Assembly: GCF_900174485.1 (NCBI RefSeq)
Contig: NZ_LT837803.1
Span: 1,999,305-2,063,304, forward strand
Length of the DNA: 64,000 nucleotides
Direction of reading: 5' to 3'
Source: Sterolibacterium denitrificans
Lineage (GTDB): Bacteria; Pseudomonadota; Gammaproteobacteria; Burkholderiales; Rhodocyclaceae
Notes under the pieces: generated by a model
What the model was told of the DNA's origin: nothing
The model's input: the letters and a program-made list of their open reading frames with translations, nothing else
The model's database searches: none
In this document: positions 54,690 to 62,571 of the stretch, piece after piece
Numbering within the stretch: the stretch's first letter is position 1
Layout: the number at the start of each line of letters is the position of its first letter
Position numbers and translations under genes: made by a program

Positions 54690-56020
54690 TTGACTTCCAT
54701 CAGTTCATCGAAAGAGGCCGGTTTCTCGGACACCTTGGCATTCGCCAGCACCCACTCCACCACGTTGTTCTCCAGCGCCAGCGACTCGGCCTCGGCCAGA
54801 CGCTGCGGCTGGGAATAGTACCAGCGGACCACTTCCGCCGGGTCTTCGTAGGTTGCGGCAAACTCTTCGATCACCGCGCGCACCTGCTCCGGCTTGGCGT
54901 AGAGATCCTTCTCCCGCGCCAGCTCGGACACGATCAGGCTCAACCTGACGCGACGCTGCGCCTGCTCGGTGAACCAGGCGGGCTGTATCGGCACGTTCTT
55001 CGTCGACATGCCGCGCGCTTCCATGTCCTGGATCGTCGCCTGCGCCATCCGTCCCGACTCGGCCCGCACCAGCGCCTGGGGTACGTCGACAGGATTGGCG
55101 GCGAGCAGCGCTTCCATCGCCTGCGCCTTGGTGCGCGCCTTGAGGCGGTTATTCACTTCACGCGTCAGGTTGTCCTTCACTTCGCCGCGCATTTTCTCCA
55201 CATCACCATCGGCAATCCCCAGCGCACGAGCGAAATCGGCATCCAGCGGCGGCAGCTCGGGCGCATCGACGCGCTTCAGGGTCAGCTCGAACTGCACCGT
55301 TTGACCCGCCAGATCCTTGGCCTGGTAGTCCTCGGGGAAAGTCAGGTCGAAGGTCTTGGTTTCACCAGCCGACATGCCGAGCACGGCCGTCTCGAAATCC
55401 GGCAGCATCTGGCCGCCGCCCACCAGCATGGCGAAATCGCTGGCCTGGCCACCCGGGAACGGCTCGCCATCGCGGCGACCGATGAAGTCGATGATGGCGC
55501 GATCGCCATCGGCAGCCGCCTTGGCTGCCTCGACGAAAGTGGTGCGCTGCTTGCGCAGCACTTCCAGCGTCTTGTCCACTTCGGCATCCGTGACCGTCAG
55601 GGTCGGTTTTGCGATTTCGCGACCGGCAATCTCGCCCAGGGTGATTTCCGGATACACCTCGAACACCGCCGAAAAGCTCATCTGGCCGGCAGCCGCGCCT
55701 TCCTTCGGCTCGAAGTTCGGATAGCCGGCCACGCGCAGCTTCTGCTCATGCACGGCGGCATTGAAGGATTTTTCCACCGCTTCGCCAATGGCCTCGGAAC
55801 GCGCCTGATGGCCGTACTGCTGCGCCACCATGTTCATCGGCACCTTGCCCGGACGGAAACCCGGCATTTTCACCGTGCGCGACATCTTCTTGAGACGCTG
55901 CGCCACATCCTTTTCGACGGCCTCGAGCGATACGCTCATGTCGAGACGGCGCTCCAGGGGATTCGGCGCGGCGGCCACGCTGGTTTCCTGGGTGGTTTCC
56001 TGTTCCTGATTGGTCTGCAT
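54686..56020 (-). CDS. tig: trigger factor
   Basis: 444-residue ribosome-associated chaperone and peptidyl-prolyl isomerase. The ribosome-binding [17 protein letters not shown] (GFRxGKxP signature), the PPIase FKBP domain ([32 protein letters not shown] ... [14 protein letters not shown]) and the C-terminal arm-forming helices are present. Starts at ATG 56020 with AGGAC upstream. First of tig-clpP-clpX-lon, the standard order. An N-terminal Gln/Thr stretch precedes the conserved start. Confidence 0.97.
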   Translation of the reverse strand: MQTNQEQETTQETSVAAAPNPLERRLDMSVSLEAVEKDVAQRLKKMSRTVKMPGFRPGKVPMNMVAQQYGHQARSEAIGEAVEKSFNAAVHEQKLRVAGYPNFEPKEGAAAGQMSFSAVFEVYPEITLGEIAGREIAKPTLTVTDAEVDKTLEVLRKQRTTFVEAAKAAADGDRAIIDFIGRRDGEPFPGGQASDFAMLVGGGQMLPDFETAVLGMSAGETKTFDLTFPEDYQAKDLAGQTVQFELTLKRVDAPELPPLDADFARALGIADGDVEKMRGEVKDNLTREVNNRLKARTKAQAMEALLAANPVDVPQALVRAESGRMAQATIQDMEARGMSTKNVPIQPAWFTEQAQRRVRLSLIVSELAREKDLYAKPEQVRAVIEEFAATYEDPAEVVRWYYSQPQRLAEAESLALENNVVEWVLANAKVSEKPASFDELMEVK

Positions 56021-56200
56021 AAAAAAGTCCTGAGTCTAGGCTGTCAAAGGTTGAAAAATGATTGAAAAAACAAATCCGCCGCCGGCCCCCGCATACAAGC
56101 ACACAAACGAACAAGCAAACGAGGCAAGGCGCCTGCTGGGGAGAACGCACAAAGCCCTGCATTCACTCCTTGCCGCGCTCTTTACCCTCTCTTTACCATT

Positions 56201-56285
56201 TGGTGCCCAGGAAGGGACTCGAACCCCCACACCTTGCGGCGGCAGGACCTAAACCTGCTGCGTCTACCAATTTCGCCACCTGGGC
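56201..56285 (-). tRNA. tRNA-Leu(TAG)
   Basis: 85-base class II tRNA on the minus strand: acceptor GCCCAGG pairs with CCTGGGC before ACCA, anticodon stem GCAGG/CCTGC with loop TTTAGGT (anticodon TAG), T loop TTCGAGT. Promoter elements on the minus strand lie just upstream (see 56306-56335). Separates tig from the hpn genes. Confidence 0.97.
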
Positions 56286-56305
56286 GCAGAAGCGAAGTGC
56301 CCGCC

Positions 56306-56335
56306 ATTCTAGCGGAATCGCTTCTATACTGACAG
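56306..56335 (-). promoter_or_regulatory. sigma-70-type promoter of tRNA-Leu
   Basis: Minus-strand -35 CTGTCA (56330-56335), 18-base spacer, -10 TAGAAT (56306-56311), 20 bases before the tRNA start. On the plus strand TATACT (56325-56330) overlaps and could serve hpnC. Confidence 0.55.
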
Positions 56336-56460
56336 CCCATCGGCGCCATGTCGAAGTCCGCATTGGCGCTTGCCGGCGGCTCCCGCGCCATGCCGGCAGT
56401 CCGCCTGCCATCCCGCTGATCCGCAGCGCCGGCGCGCTGAAACGGGATGCGGAAAACACC

Positions 56461-57363
56461 ATGCCAGTCGATCATTACGAAAATTTTCCCGTCGCCTCCC
56501 TGCTGCTGCCACGCCGTCTGCATGCGCCGGTAACGGCGCTGTACGCCTTTGCCCGCAGTGCCGACGACATTGCCGATGAAGGCGAACTGCCGGCCGCGGA
56601 GCGTCTGCGCCGACTGGACGAATACGCCGCGCAACTCGAACGCATCGCCGCCGGCCAGCCCTGCGCGCAGCCGCTGTTTCAGCGCCTGGCGGCAGCCGTG
56701 CATGAACACCGCTTGCCGCTGTCCCCGCTCCACGACCTGCTCGATGCCTTCCGCCAGGACGTGGTGCAGACGCGCTACGCCACCCATGCCAAACTGCTCG
56801 ACTACTGCCGCCGCTCGGCCAATCCGGTCGGCCGCCTGCTGCTGTGCCTGTACCGCGCCGAAACGCCGCAGCACCTGCGCTGGTCGGACGCCATCTGCAG
56901 CAGCCTGCAGCTCATCAATCACTGGCAGGATGTCGCCATCGACTTCGCCAAATCCCCCGGCCGCATCTACCTGCCGCAGGAAGACCTGGAGGCCCACGGC
57001 GTTACGGAGGAACTGATCGCCGCCGCGCTGCGGGACGGCCCGCAGCGCATGGACGAGCGTTGGCGCAGCCTGATGGCTTTCGAAGTCCGGCGCGCCCGCG
57101 AACTGATGCTCTCCGGCGCCCCGCTCGGCCGCGCCCTGCCCGGCCGCATCGGACTGGAACTGCGCCTGATCATCGCCGGCGGCCTGCGCATACTGGATAA
57201 AATCGAAGCCGTCGATTACGACGTTTTTCACCGCCGCCCGGTCTTGCGCGCGCATGACTGGCCGCTGCTGCTGTGGCAGGCCGTCAGCCGGCAGCATTGC
57301 AATACAGCCGCCCGCACCGCGCTTCTTGACTCCGACTCCGCTTCCGATTCACCGCCTCGATGA
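56461..57363 (+). CDS. hpnC: squalene synthase HpnC (hydroxysqualene synthase)
   Basis: 300 residues of the trans-isoprenyl (squalene/phytoene synthase) fold. First aspartate-rich motif ARSADDIADEGELP, second NHWQDVAIDFAKSPGRIYLP. FPVASLLLPRRLHAPVTALYAFARSADDIADEG is the family start. In HpnCDE the HpnC step converts presqualene diphosphate to hydroxysqualene. It starts at ATG 56461 and is followed directly by hpnD (five-base gap). hpnC, hpnD and hpnE form the alternative squalene route for hopanoids. Confidence 0.95.
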   Translation: MPVDHYENFPVASLLLPRRLHAPVTALYAFARSADDIADEGELPAAERLRRLDEYAAQLERIAAGQPCAQPLFQRLAAAVHEHRLPLSPLHDLLDAFRQDVVQTRYATHAKLLDYCRRSANPVGRLLLCLYRAETPQHLRWSDAICSSLQLINHWQDVAIDFAKSPGRIYLPQEDLEAHGVTEELIAAALRDGPQRMDERWRSLMAFEVRRARELMLSGAPLGRALPGRIGLELRLIIAGGLRILDKIEAVDYDVFHRRPVLRAHDWPLLLWQAVSRQHCNTAARTALLDSDSASDSPPR

Positions 57364-57367
57364 CCGC

Positions 57368-58213
57368 ATGAGCCCGGAACAAGCCAATCTGTATTGCCGG
57401 CAACGCACCGCCGCCAGCCATTCGAGCTTCAGCGCCAGCTTCCGCTTTCTCGAACCGCGCCGCCGGCAGGCGATCACCGCCTTCTACGCCTTTTGCCGCG
57501 AAGTCGATGATGTCGTCGATGAAATCCGCGAACCCGCCGTGGCGCGCGCCAAGCTGGCCTGGTGGCGCGGCGAGGTGGATGCCCTGCATGCGCGGCGCCC
57601 CACGCATCCGGTCGGCATCGCCCTGGCCGAATCCCTGCAGCACTTCAACCTGCCCGCCGAGCAGTTGCATGAAATCATCGACGGCATGGAAATGGATCTC
57701 GATCAGACGCGCTATCCCGATTTCAAGGCCCTGCACCTCTACTGCTATCGCGTCGCCAGCGTGGTGGGGCTGCTGGCGGCGGAAATCTTCGGCTACCAGG
57801 ATCGCCGCACGCTCAAGTACGCCCACGACCTTGGCCTGGCTTTCCAGCTCACCAACATCATCCGCGATGTCGGCGAGGATGCGCGGCGCGGCCGCATTTA
57901 CCTGCCGCTCGACGAGCTTGCCCGCTTCGGTGTCGCGCCCGCCGATCTGAGCCAGGCGCGCTACAGCGAGCAATTCCAACGCCTGATGGAATTCCAGATT
58001 GCCCGCGCCGAACAGATTTACCAGCAGGCACTCGGCCAGTTGCCGGACTGCGACCGCAAATCACAGCGCGCCGGCCTGATCATGGCCGCCATCTACCGTC
58101 GCCTGCTCGACGAAATCAGGCGCGATGGCTGCCGCGTTCTCGATCGCCGCGTTCGCCTCTCGCCACTGACCAAACTCTGGCTGGCGTGGCGCACCTATTT
58201 GCGTGAGGCGTAA
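57368..58213 (+). CDS. hpnD: presqualene diphosphate synthase HpnD
   Basis: 281 residues; squalene/phytoene synthase fold. The motifs are FCREVDDVVDEIREP and QLTNIIRDVGEDARRGRIYLPLDELARFG. TASHSSFSASFRFL begins it. HpnD condenses two farnesyl diphosphates to presqualene diphosphate. It lies between hpnC and hpnE with tight spacing. Confidence 0.95.
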   Translation: MSPEQANLYCRQRTAASHSSFSASFRFLEPRRRQAITAFYAFCREVDDVVDEIREPAVARAKLAWWRGEVDALHARRPTHPVGIALAESLQHFNLPAEQLHEIIDGMEMDLDQTRYPDFKALHLYCYRVASVVGLLAAEIFGYQDRRTLKYAHDLGLAFQLTNIIRDVGEDARRGRIYLPLDELARFGVAPADLSQARYSEQFQRLMEFQIARAEQIYQQALGQLPDCDRKSQRAGLIMAAIYRRLLDEIRRDGCRVLDRRVRLSPLTKLWLAWRTYLREA

Positions 58214-58216
58214 ACC

Positions 58217-59545
58217 GTGAGGAACGGGACGCACGTCGCCGTGATCGGCGCCGGTTACGCCGGCATGGCCGCTGCCGTGAAACTGGCCAGTCGCCATATC
58301 CCGGTCAGCGTATTCGAGGCTTCGCGCGTGCTCGGCGGCCGCGCGCGCGCCGTCAGGCTGCACGGCGAGACGCTGGACAACGGTCAGCACATCCTGATCG
58401 GCGCCTACCATGAGACGCTGCGCCTGATGACCCTGGTAGGCGTCGATCCGACCCGCCATCTGCTGCGCCTGCCGCTGCATCTCGAATTTCCCGGCGAATT
58501 CCGCATCAGCGCGCCGAAGCTGCCTGCGCCACTGCACCTGGCGGCGGCCCTGCTCGGCGCGCGCGGTCTTGCCTGGCGCGAAAAACTTGCCGCCATCCGT
58601 TTCATGCAGACCATGCAGGCGGCAAACTTTCGTCTGCCCAGCGACATCCGCCTGAGCGAACTGCTCGACCGCCAGCGCCAGCCGCCCCGCGTGCGCCAAT
58701 ATCTGTGGCATGCCCTGTGCATCGCCGCCCTCAACACGCCTGCAGAAGACGCCTCGGCGCAGATATTTCTCAACGTGCTGCGCGACAGCCTGGCGGCCGG
58801 ACGCAGTGCCAGCGATCTCCTGCTGCCGCGCGTCGATCTGTCCGCGCTGTTTCCCGAAGCGGCGGCCCGCTACCTGATCCAGCGCAGCGGCGACCCGGCC
58901 GCGCTACGGCGCTCCACCGCCATCCGGCGCATCGACGTCGCACATGACGGACAAACCGCCCGCTACAGCCTGCACGCCGACTCGGGAAACTGCGGCAGCT
59001 ACAGCCATGTGATCATCGCCACGGCGCCCCAGCACCTGCCGGCCTTGCTGGCCGAGCTGCCCGGTACCGCCGGTACCACCGATATCGCCGGCATGCTCGC
59101 CGGTTTCAGTTACCAGCCGATCGTCACCTGCTACCTGGCCTATCCCGCGCAGGTGCGCCTGGCGCGGCCCATGCTCGGCCATGGCCGGGGCATCATGCAA
59201 TGGCTGTTCGACCGCGGCCAACTGGATGGCCAGGCGGGCCTACTCGCCGCGGTCGTCAGCGCGAATGGCCCGCATCTCGCCTTGAGTCAGCAGGAACTTG
59301 CCGCCCGGATCCATGACGAAATTGCCGCCTTTGTGCCCGAATTGCCCGCGCCGATCTGGACGCAAGCGATTACCGAAAAGCGCGCCACCTGGTCCTGCAC
59401 GCCGGACCTGCAACGCCCCGCCACCGAGACCGCGCTGCCTGGCTTGCTGCTGGCGGGCGACTATGTGGCCGGCGACTATCCCGGCACCATCGAAGCGGCC
59501 GTGCGCAGCGGCGTGGCGGCAGCGCAACGGATCCGGCACGTCTGA
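58217..59545 (+). CDS. hpnE: hydroxysqualene dehydroxylase HpnE
   Basis: 442-residue FAD-dependent amine-oxidase-fold enzyme. FAD site VAVIGAGYAGMAAAVKLASR and VFEASRVLGGRARAV; C-terminal LLAGDYVAGDYPGTIEAAVRSGVAAA. It reduces hydroxysqualene to squalene. Starts with GTG 58217, three bases after the hpnD stop. A squalene-hopene cyclase (shc) is not in the window. Confidence 0.95.
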   Translation: MRNGTHVAVIGAGYAGMAAAVKLASRHIPVSVFEASRVLGGRARAVRLHGETLDNGQHILIGAYHETLRLMTLVGVDPTRHLLRLPLHLEFPGEFRISAPKLPAPLHLAAALLGARGLAWREKLAAIRFMQTMQAANFRLPSDIRLSELLDRQRQPPRVRQYLWHALCIAALNTPAEDASAQIFLNVLRDSLAAGRSASDLLLPRVDLSALFPEAAARYLIQRSGDPAALRRSTAIRRIDVAHDGQTARYSLHADSGNCGSYSHVIIATAPQHLPALLAELPGTAGTTDIAGMLAGFSYQPIVTCYLAYPAQVRLARPMLGHGRGIMQWLFDRGQLDGQAGLLAAVVSANGPHLALSQQELAARIHDEIAAFVPELPAPIWTQAITEKRATWSCTPDLQRPATETALPGLLLAGDYVAGDYPGTIEAAVRSGVAAAQRIRHV

Positions 59546-59600
59546 AATCCAGAGCCGGCAAGGGCGGACAAGCCGCTTATACTTGGGCTTTCCCTTTCTC

Positions 59601-59627
59601 CCGGCTTTCTTGAGCAAGCCCGGTTTT
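59601..59627 (+). terminator. possible terminator after hpnE
   Basis: CCGGCTT, a short loop, then AAGCCCGG and TTTT, an imperfect hairpin with a one-base bulge. It lies 56 bases past the hpnE stop and 67 bases before the next gene. Confidence 0.35.
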
Positions 59628-59693
59628 CGCTGATTGTTCAGCAACTCAACAATTCAACGACTCGACCACTCGACACTTCCATACCTCATCGCC

Positions 59694-61121
59694 ATGCCGA
59701 ACGAATCCAGCCAGACGCCCTGCATAGAAAATCTCACCTACGATGAAATCCGCATCGGCGACTCAGCCAGTCTGTCGCATACCCTGAAGCCGCAGGACAT
59801 CCAGCTCTACGCCATCATGTCCGGCGACGTGGATCCGGCCCACGTCGATCCCGAATACGCCGGCTCGTCGATGTTTCGCGAGGTCATCGCCCACGGTATG
59901 TGGGGCGGCTCGCTGATTTCCACGGTGCTCGGCACCCGGCTGCCCGGCCCCGGCGCCATTTACGTCGATCAATCCCTGCATTTCCTGCGCCCGGTGGCCA
60001 TCGGCGACACGATTACCGCCACCCTCACCTGCGTGAAAAAGATCGATCGCAACAAACACCTCGTGCTGGATTGCCTTTGCGTCAATCAGGACGGCCACGA
60101 GGTCATCCGCGGCAGCGCCGAGGTCAAGGCGCCCGAGGAAAAAATCAAGCGGCCGCGCCTTTCCCTGCCGGAAATCACCATCAGCGACCGGAAAATACGC
60201 TACACCCGCCTGATCGGCACGGCGAAAAACCTCGCGCCCATCCCCATGTCGGTCGCCCATCCCTGCGATGCCGAATCGCTCAAAGGCGCCCTGATGGCGC
60301 GCGACGAAGGGCTGATCCTGCCCGTCCTGGTCGGCCCCGAAGCGCGCATCCGCGGTGTCGCCGAGCAACTGCAACTCTCCCTGCACGACTGCCGCATCCT
60401 CGATACGCCGCACAGCCACGCTTCGGCCGAACTGGCCGTGCAGCTTGCCCGCAACGGCGAGGTCGAGGCGATGATGAAAGGCTCGCTGCACACCGACGAA
60501 CTGATGAGCGCGGTCGTCGACAAGGTGCACGGCCTGCGCACGGCGCGGCGCATCAGCCACCTTTTCCTGATGGACGTGCCGACCTATCCGCGCCCGCTGA
60601 TGATCACCGATGCCGCCATCAACGTCGAGCCGACGCTGGAGTGCAAGGCCGACATCGTGCAAAACGCCATCGATCTGGCGCACGTGCTCGGCATCGCTGA
60701 ACCCAAGGTCGCCCTGCTGGCCGCCGTCGAGACGGTCAATCCGAAAATGCGCGCCACGCTCGAAGCCGCCGCGCTCTGCAAAATGGCCGACCGTGGCCAG
60801 ATCAGCGGCGGACTGCTCGATGGCCCGCTGGCCTTCGACAATGCCGTCTCTCTGGTCGCCGCCAGAACCAAGGGCATCCATTCGGCGGTCGCCGGCCAGG
60901 CCGACATTCTCGTGGTGCCGGACATCGAATCCGGCAACATGCTGGCCAAGCAGCTCGAATACCTGGCCAACGCGCTTTCCGCCGGCGTCGTGCTCGGCGC
61001 GCGCGTGCCCATCGTGCTGACCAGCCGCGCCGACACGGCCGAAACCCGCAGCGCCTCCTGCGCCATCGCCGTCGTCATGGCGCACGCCAGACGCAAGCAG
61101 TTGCAGGCATCGTCATCGTGA
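59694..61121 (+). CDS. MaoC-like hydratase / phosphate acetyl(butyryl)transferase fusion
   Basis: 475 residues. Residues 1-150 are a MaoC hotdog domain (SGDVDPAHVDPEYAGSSMFREVIAHGMWGGSLISTVLGTRLPG, whose D-x4-H pattern is the hydratase dyad). Residues about 160-475 are a phosphotransacetylase domain (VAHPCDAESLKGALMARDEGLILPVLVG, KGSLHTDELMSAVV, ITDAAINVEPTLECKADIVQNAIDLAH, DGPLAFDNAVSLVA). The fused form is annotated as bifunctional enoyl-CoA hydratase/phosphate acetyltransferase. Start ATG 59694. ackA follows after 11 bases. Confidence 0.93.
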   Translation: MPNESSQTPCIENLTYDEIRIGDSASLSHTLKPQDIQLYAIMSGDVDPAHVDPEYAGSSMFREVIAHGMWGGSLISTVLGTRLPGPGAIYVDQSLHFLRPVAIGDTITATLTCVKKIDRNKHLVLDCLCVNQDGHEVIRGSAEVKAPEEKIKRPRLSLPEITISDRKIRYTRLIGTAKNLAPIPMSVAHPCDAESLKGALMARDEGLILPVLVGPEARIRGVAEQLQLSLHDCRILDTPHSHASAELAVQLARNGEVEAMMKGSLHTDELMSAVVDKVHGLRTARRISHLFLMDVPTYPRPLMITDAAINVEPTLECKADIVQNAIDLAHVLGIAEPKVALLAAVETVNPKMRATLEAAALCKMADRGQISGGLLDGPLAFDNAVSLVAARTKGIHSAVAGQADILVVPDIESGNMLAKQLEYLANALSAGVVLGARVPIVLTSRADTAETRSASCAIAVVMAHARRKQLQASSS

Positions 61122-61132
61122 AAGGGCCCGCC

Positions 61133-62371
61133 ATGCGCGATGCCATCCTGGTGCTCAATGCCGGATCGTCCTCGATCAAGTTCGCCATTTTCGAACTCCC
61201 GGCGGGCGCGGGCGCGGACACAAGCCGGATGCCATCGCGTCAGCCGCTGTTTTCCGGACAGATCGACGGCATCGGCGCCGACGGGGTAAGCACCCGTCTC
61301 AAGGTCCGCGATGCGGCCGGAAAAACGATGACCGACCAGCCGCTCGACGCAGCGCCCGCCGACGGCGCCGGCCAGCATCGGCACGCCCTGGACTGCCTGC
61401 TCGGCTGGCTGGACGCCAACGATGAGGGCATCCGCATGCGCGCCGTCGGCCACCGCGTGGTTCATGGCGGCGAAAAATACGCCCGGCCCATCCATCTCGA
61501 TGCCGCCATCTGCAAGGAACTGGCCGAGCTGATCCCGCTCGCCCCGCTGCATCAACCGCACAACCTCAGCGCCATCCACGCCGTCAGCGCACTGCTGCCC
61601 AAGCTGCCGCAGGTCGCCTGCTTCGACACGGCCTTCCACTGCACGCAGCCGGCGATTGCCCGCCAGTTCGCCCTGCCGCGCGCCATCACGGCCATGGGTG
61701 TGCGGCGTTACGGCTTCCACGGCATCTCCTACGAATACATCGCGGCAACCCTGCCCGAACTGCTCGGCACGGAAGCGGCCGAGGGCCGGATCATCGTCGC
61801 CCATCTGGGCAACGGCGCCAGCATGTGCGCAATGCGCGAGCGCCGGAGCGTGGCCACCACCATGGGTTTTTCCTCCCTCGACGGCCTGGTGATGGGCACC
61901 CGCAGCGGCAACCTCGATCCCGGCGTGCTGCTCTATCTGATGGACAACCTGAGCATGGACAGCCAGGCGCTCGCCCGCCTGCTGTATCGGGAATCCGGCC
62001 TGCTCGGCGTCTCCGGCATCTCGCAGGACATGCGCACCCTGCTCGCCTCGCCGCGGCCGGAGGCGCAGGAGGCCATCGAGCTGTTCTGCTACCGCGTCCG
62101 GCGTGAAATCGGCTCGCTGAGCGCGGCTCTCGGCGGCCTCGACGCGCTGGTATTCACCGGCGGCATCGGCGAGCACGCGGCGCCGGTGCGCGAAAAGATC
62201 TGCGCCGAAATGCGCTGGCTGGGCGTGGCCATGGATGCCGAGGCCAATGCGACCGCCAGCGGCGCCGGCAACGTCCGCCTCTCCCGGCCGGATGCTGCCG
62301 TCCAGGTTCTGGTCATGCCCACCAACGAGGAATGGATGATCGCCCGGCACACCGCCGGCATGCTCGGCTAG
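61133..62371 (+). CDS. ackA: acetate kinase
   Basis: 412 residues. Motifs: AILVLNAGSSSIKFAIFE, AVGHRVVHGGEKYA, VACFDTAFHCTQPAIARQFALP, YGFHGISYEYIAATLP, IIVAHLGNGASMCA and FTGGIGEHAAPVREKIC. Together with the preceding transacetylase domain it interconverts acyl-CoA and acyl phosphate, making ATP. The start is ATG 61133 after AAAGGG; a GTG five codons earlier is less likely. Confidence 0.96.
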   Translation: MRDAILVLNAGSSSIKFAIFELPAGAGADTSRMPSRQPLFSGQIDGIGADGVSTRLKVRDAAGKTMTDQPLDAAPADGAGQHRHALDCLLGWLDANDEGIRMRAVGHRVVHGGEKYARPIHLDAAICKELAELIPLAPLHQPHNLSAIHAVSALLPKLPQVACFDTAFHCTQPAIARQFALPRAITAMGVRRYGFHGISYEYIAATLPELLGTEAAEGRIIVAHLGNGASMCAMRERRSVATTMGFSSLDGLVMGTRSGNLDPGVLLYLMDNLSMDSQALARLLYRESGLLGVSGISQDMRTLLASPRPEAQEAIELFCYRVRREIGSLSAALGGLDALVFTGGIGEHAAPVREKICAEMRWLGVAMDAEANATASGAGNVRLSRPDAAVQVLVMPTNEEWMIARHTAGMLG

Positions 62372-62424
62372 CCCGGAATCAAGCTGCAACAGGCTGAATT
62401 TGTGCGGTTTTTCACACTTTTTAC

Positions 62425-62472
62425 CTACTAGATATAGTGGCACGATATTTACGATGCCACTAGGCAAAGTTA
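62425..62472 (+). promoter_or_regulatory. candidate NrdR box pair before nrdJ
   Basis: The 16-mer CTACTAGATATAGTGG (62425-62440) matches the NrdR-box pattern ACACWATATATWGTGT at 12 of 16 positions. A second, poorer copy (62457-62472, CCACTAGGCAAAGTTA, 9 of 16) begins 32 bases later, the usual NrdR pair spacing. Within this region TAGTGGCA (62435-62442) and TGCCACTA (62455-62462) also form an inverted repeat. The wider gap 62372-62571 is AT-rich, contains no cobalamin-riboswitch-like B12 box that I can see, and probably holds the nrdJ promoter. Confidence 0.5.
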
Positions 62473-62571
62473 TAACTACTTGTTTTAATTGAATACAAAA
62501 TTTTTTGCTTTCATTTAAAAAAAAAGGCGGCTATTCTTCAGCAACCCTCTTACAACGACTGCGGGAAGAAG

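Noticed and set aside
60584-62467. 627-residue minus-strand open frame across the transacetylase-kinase genes
   Set aside because: Shadow of ackA and the fusion gene; composition is not protein-like and the plus-strand genes are certain.
62372-62571. Cobalamin riboswitch before nrdJ
   Set aside because: I looked for a B12 box and the long multi-stem leader and saw neither; the 200-base gap is AT-rich with a palindrome instead. A covariance search would be decisive.
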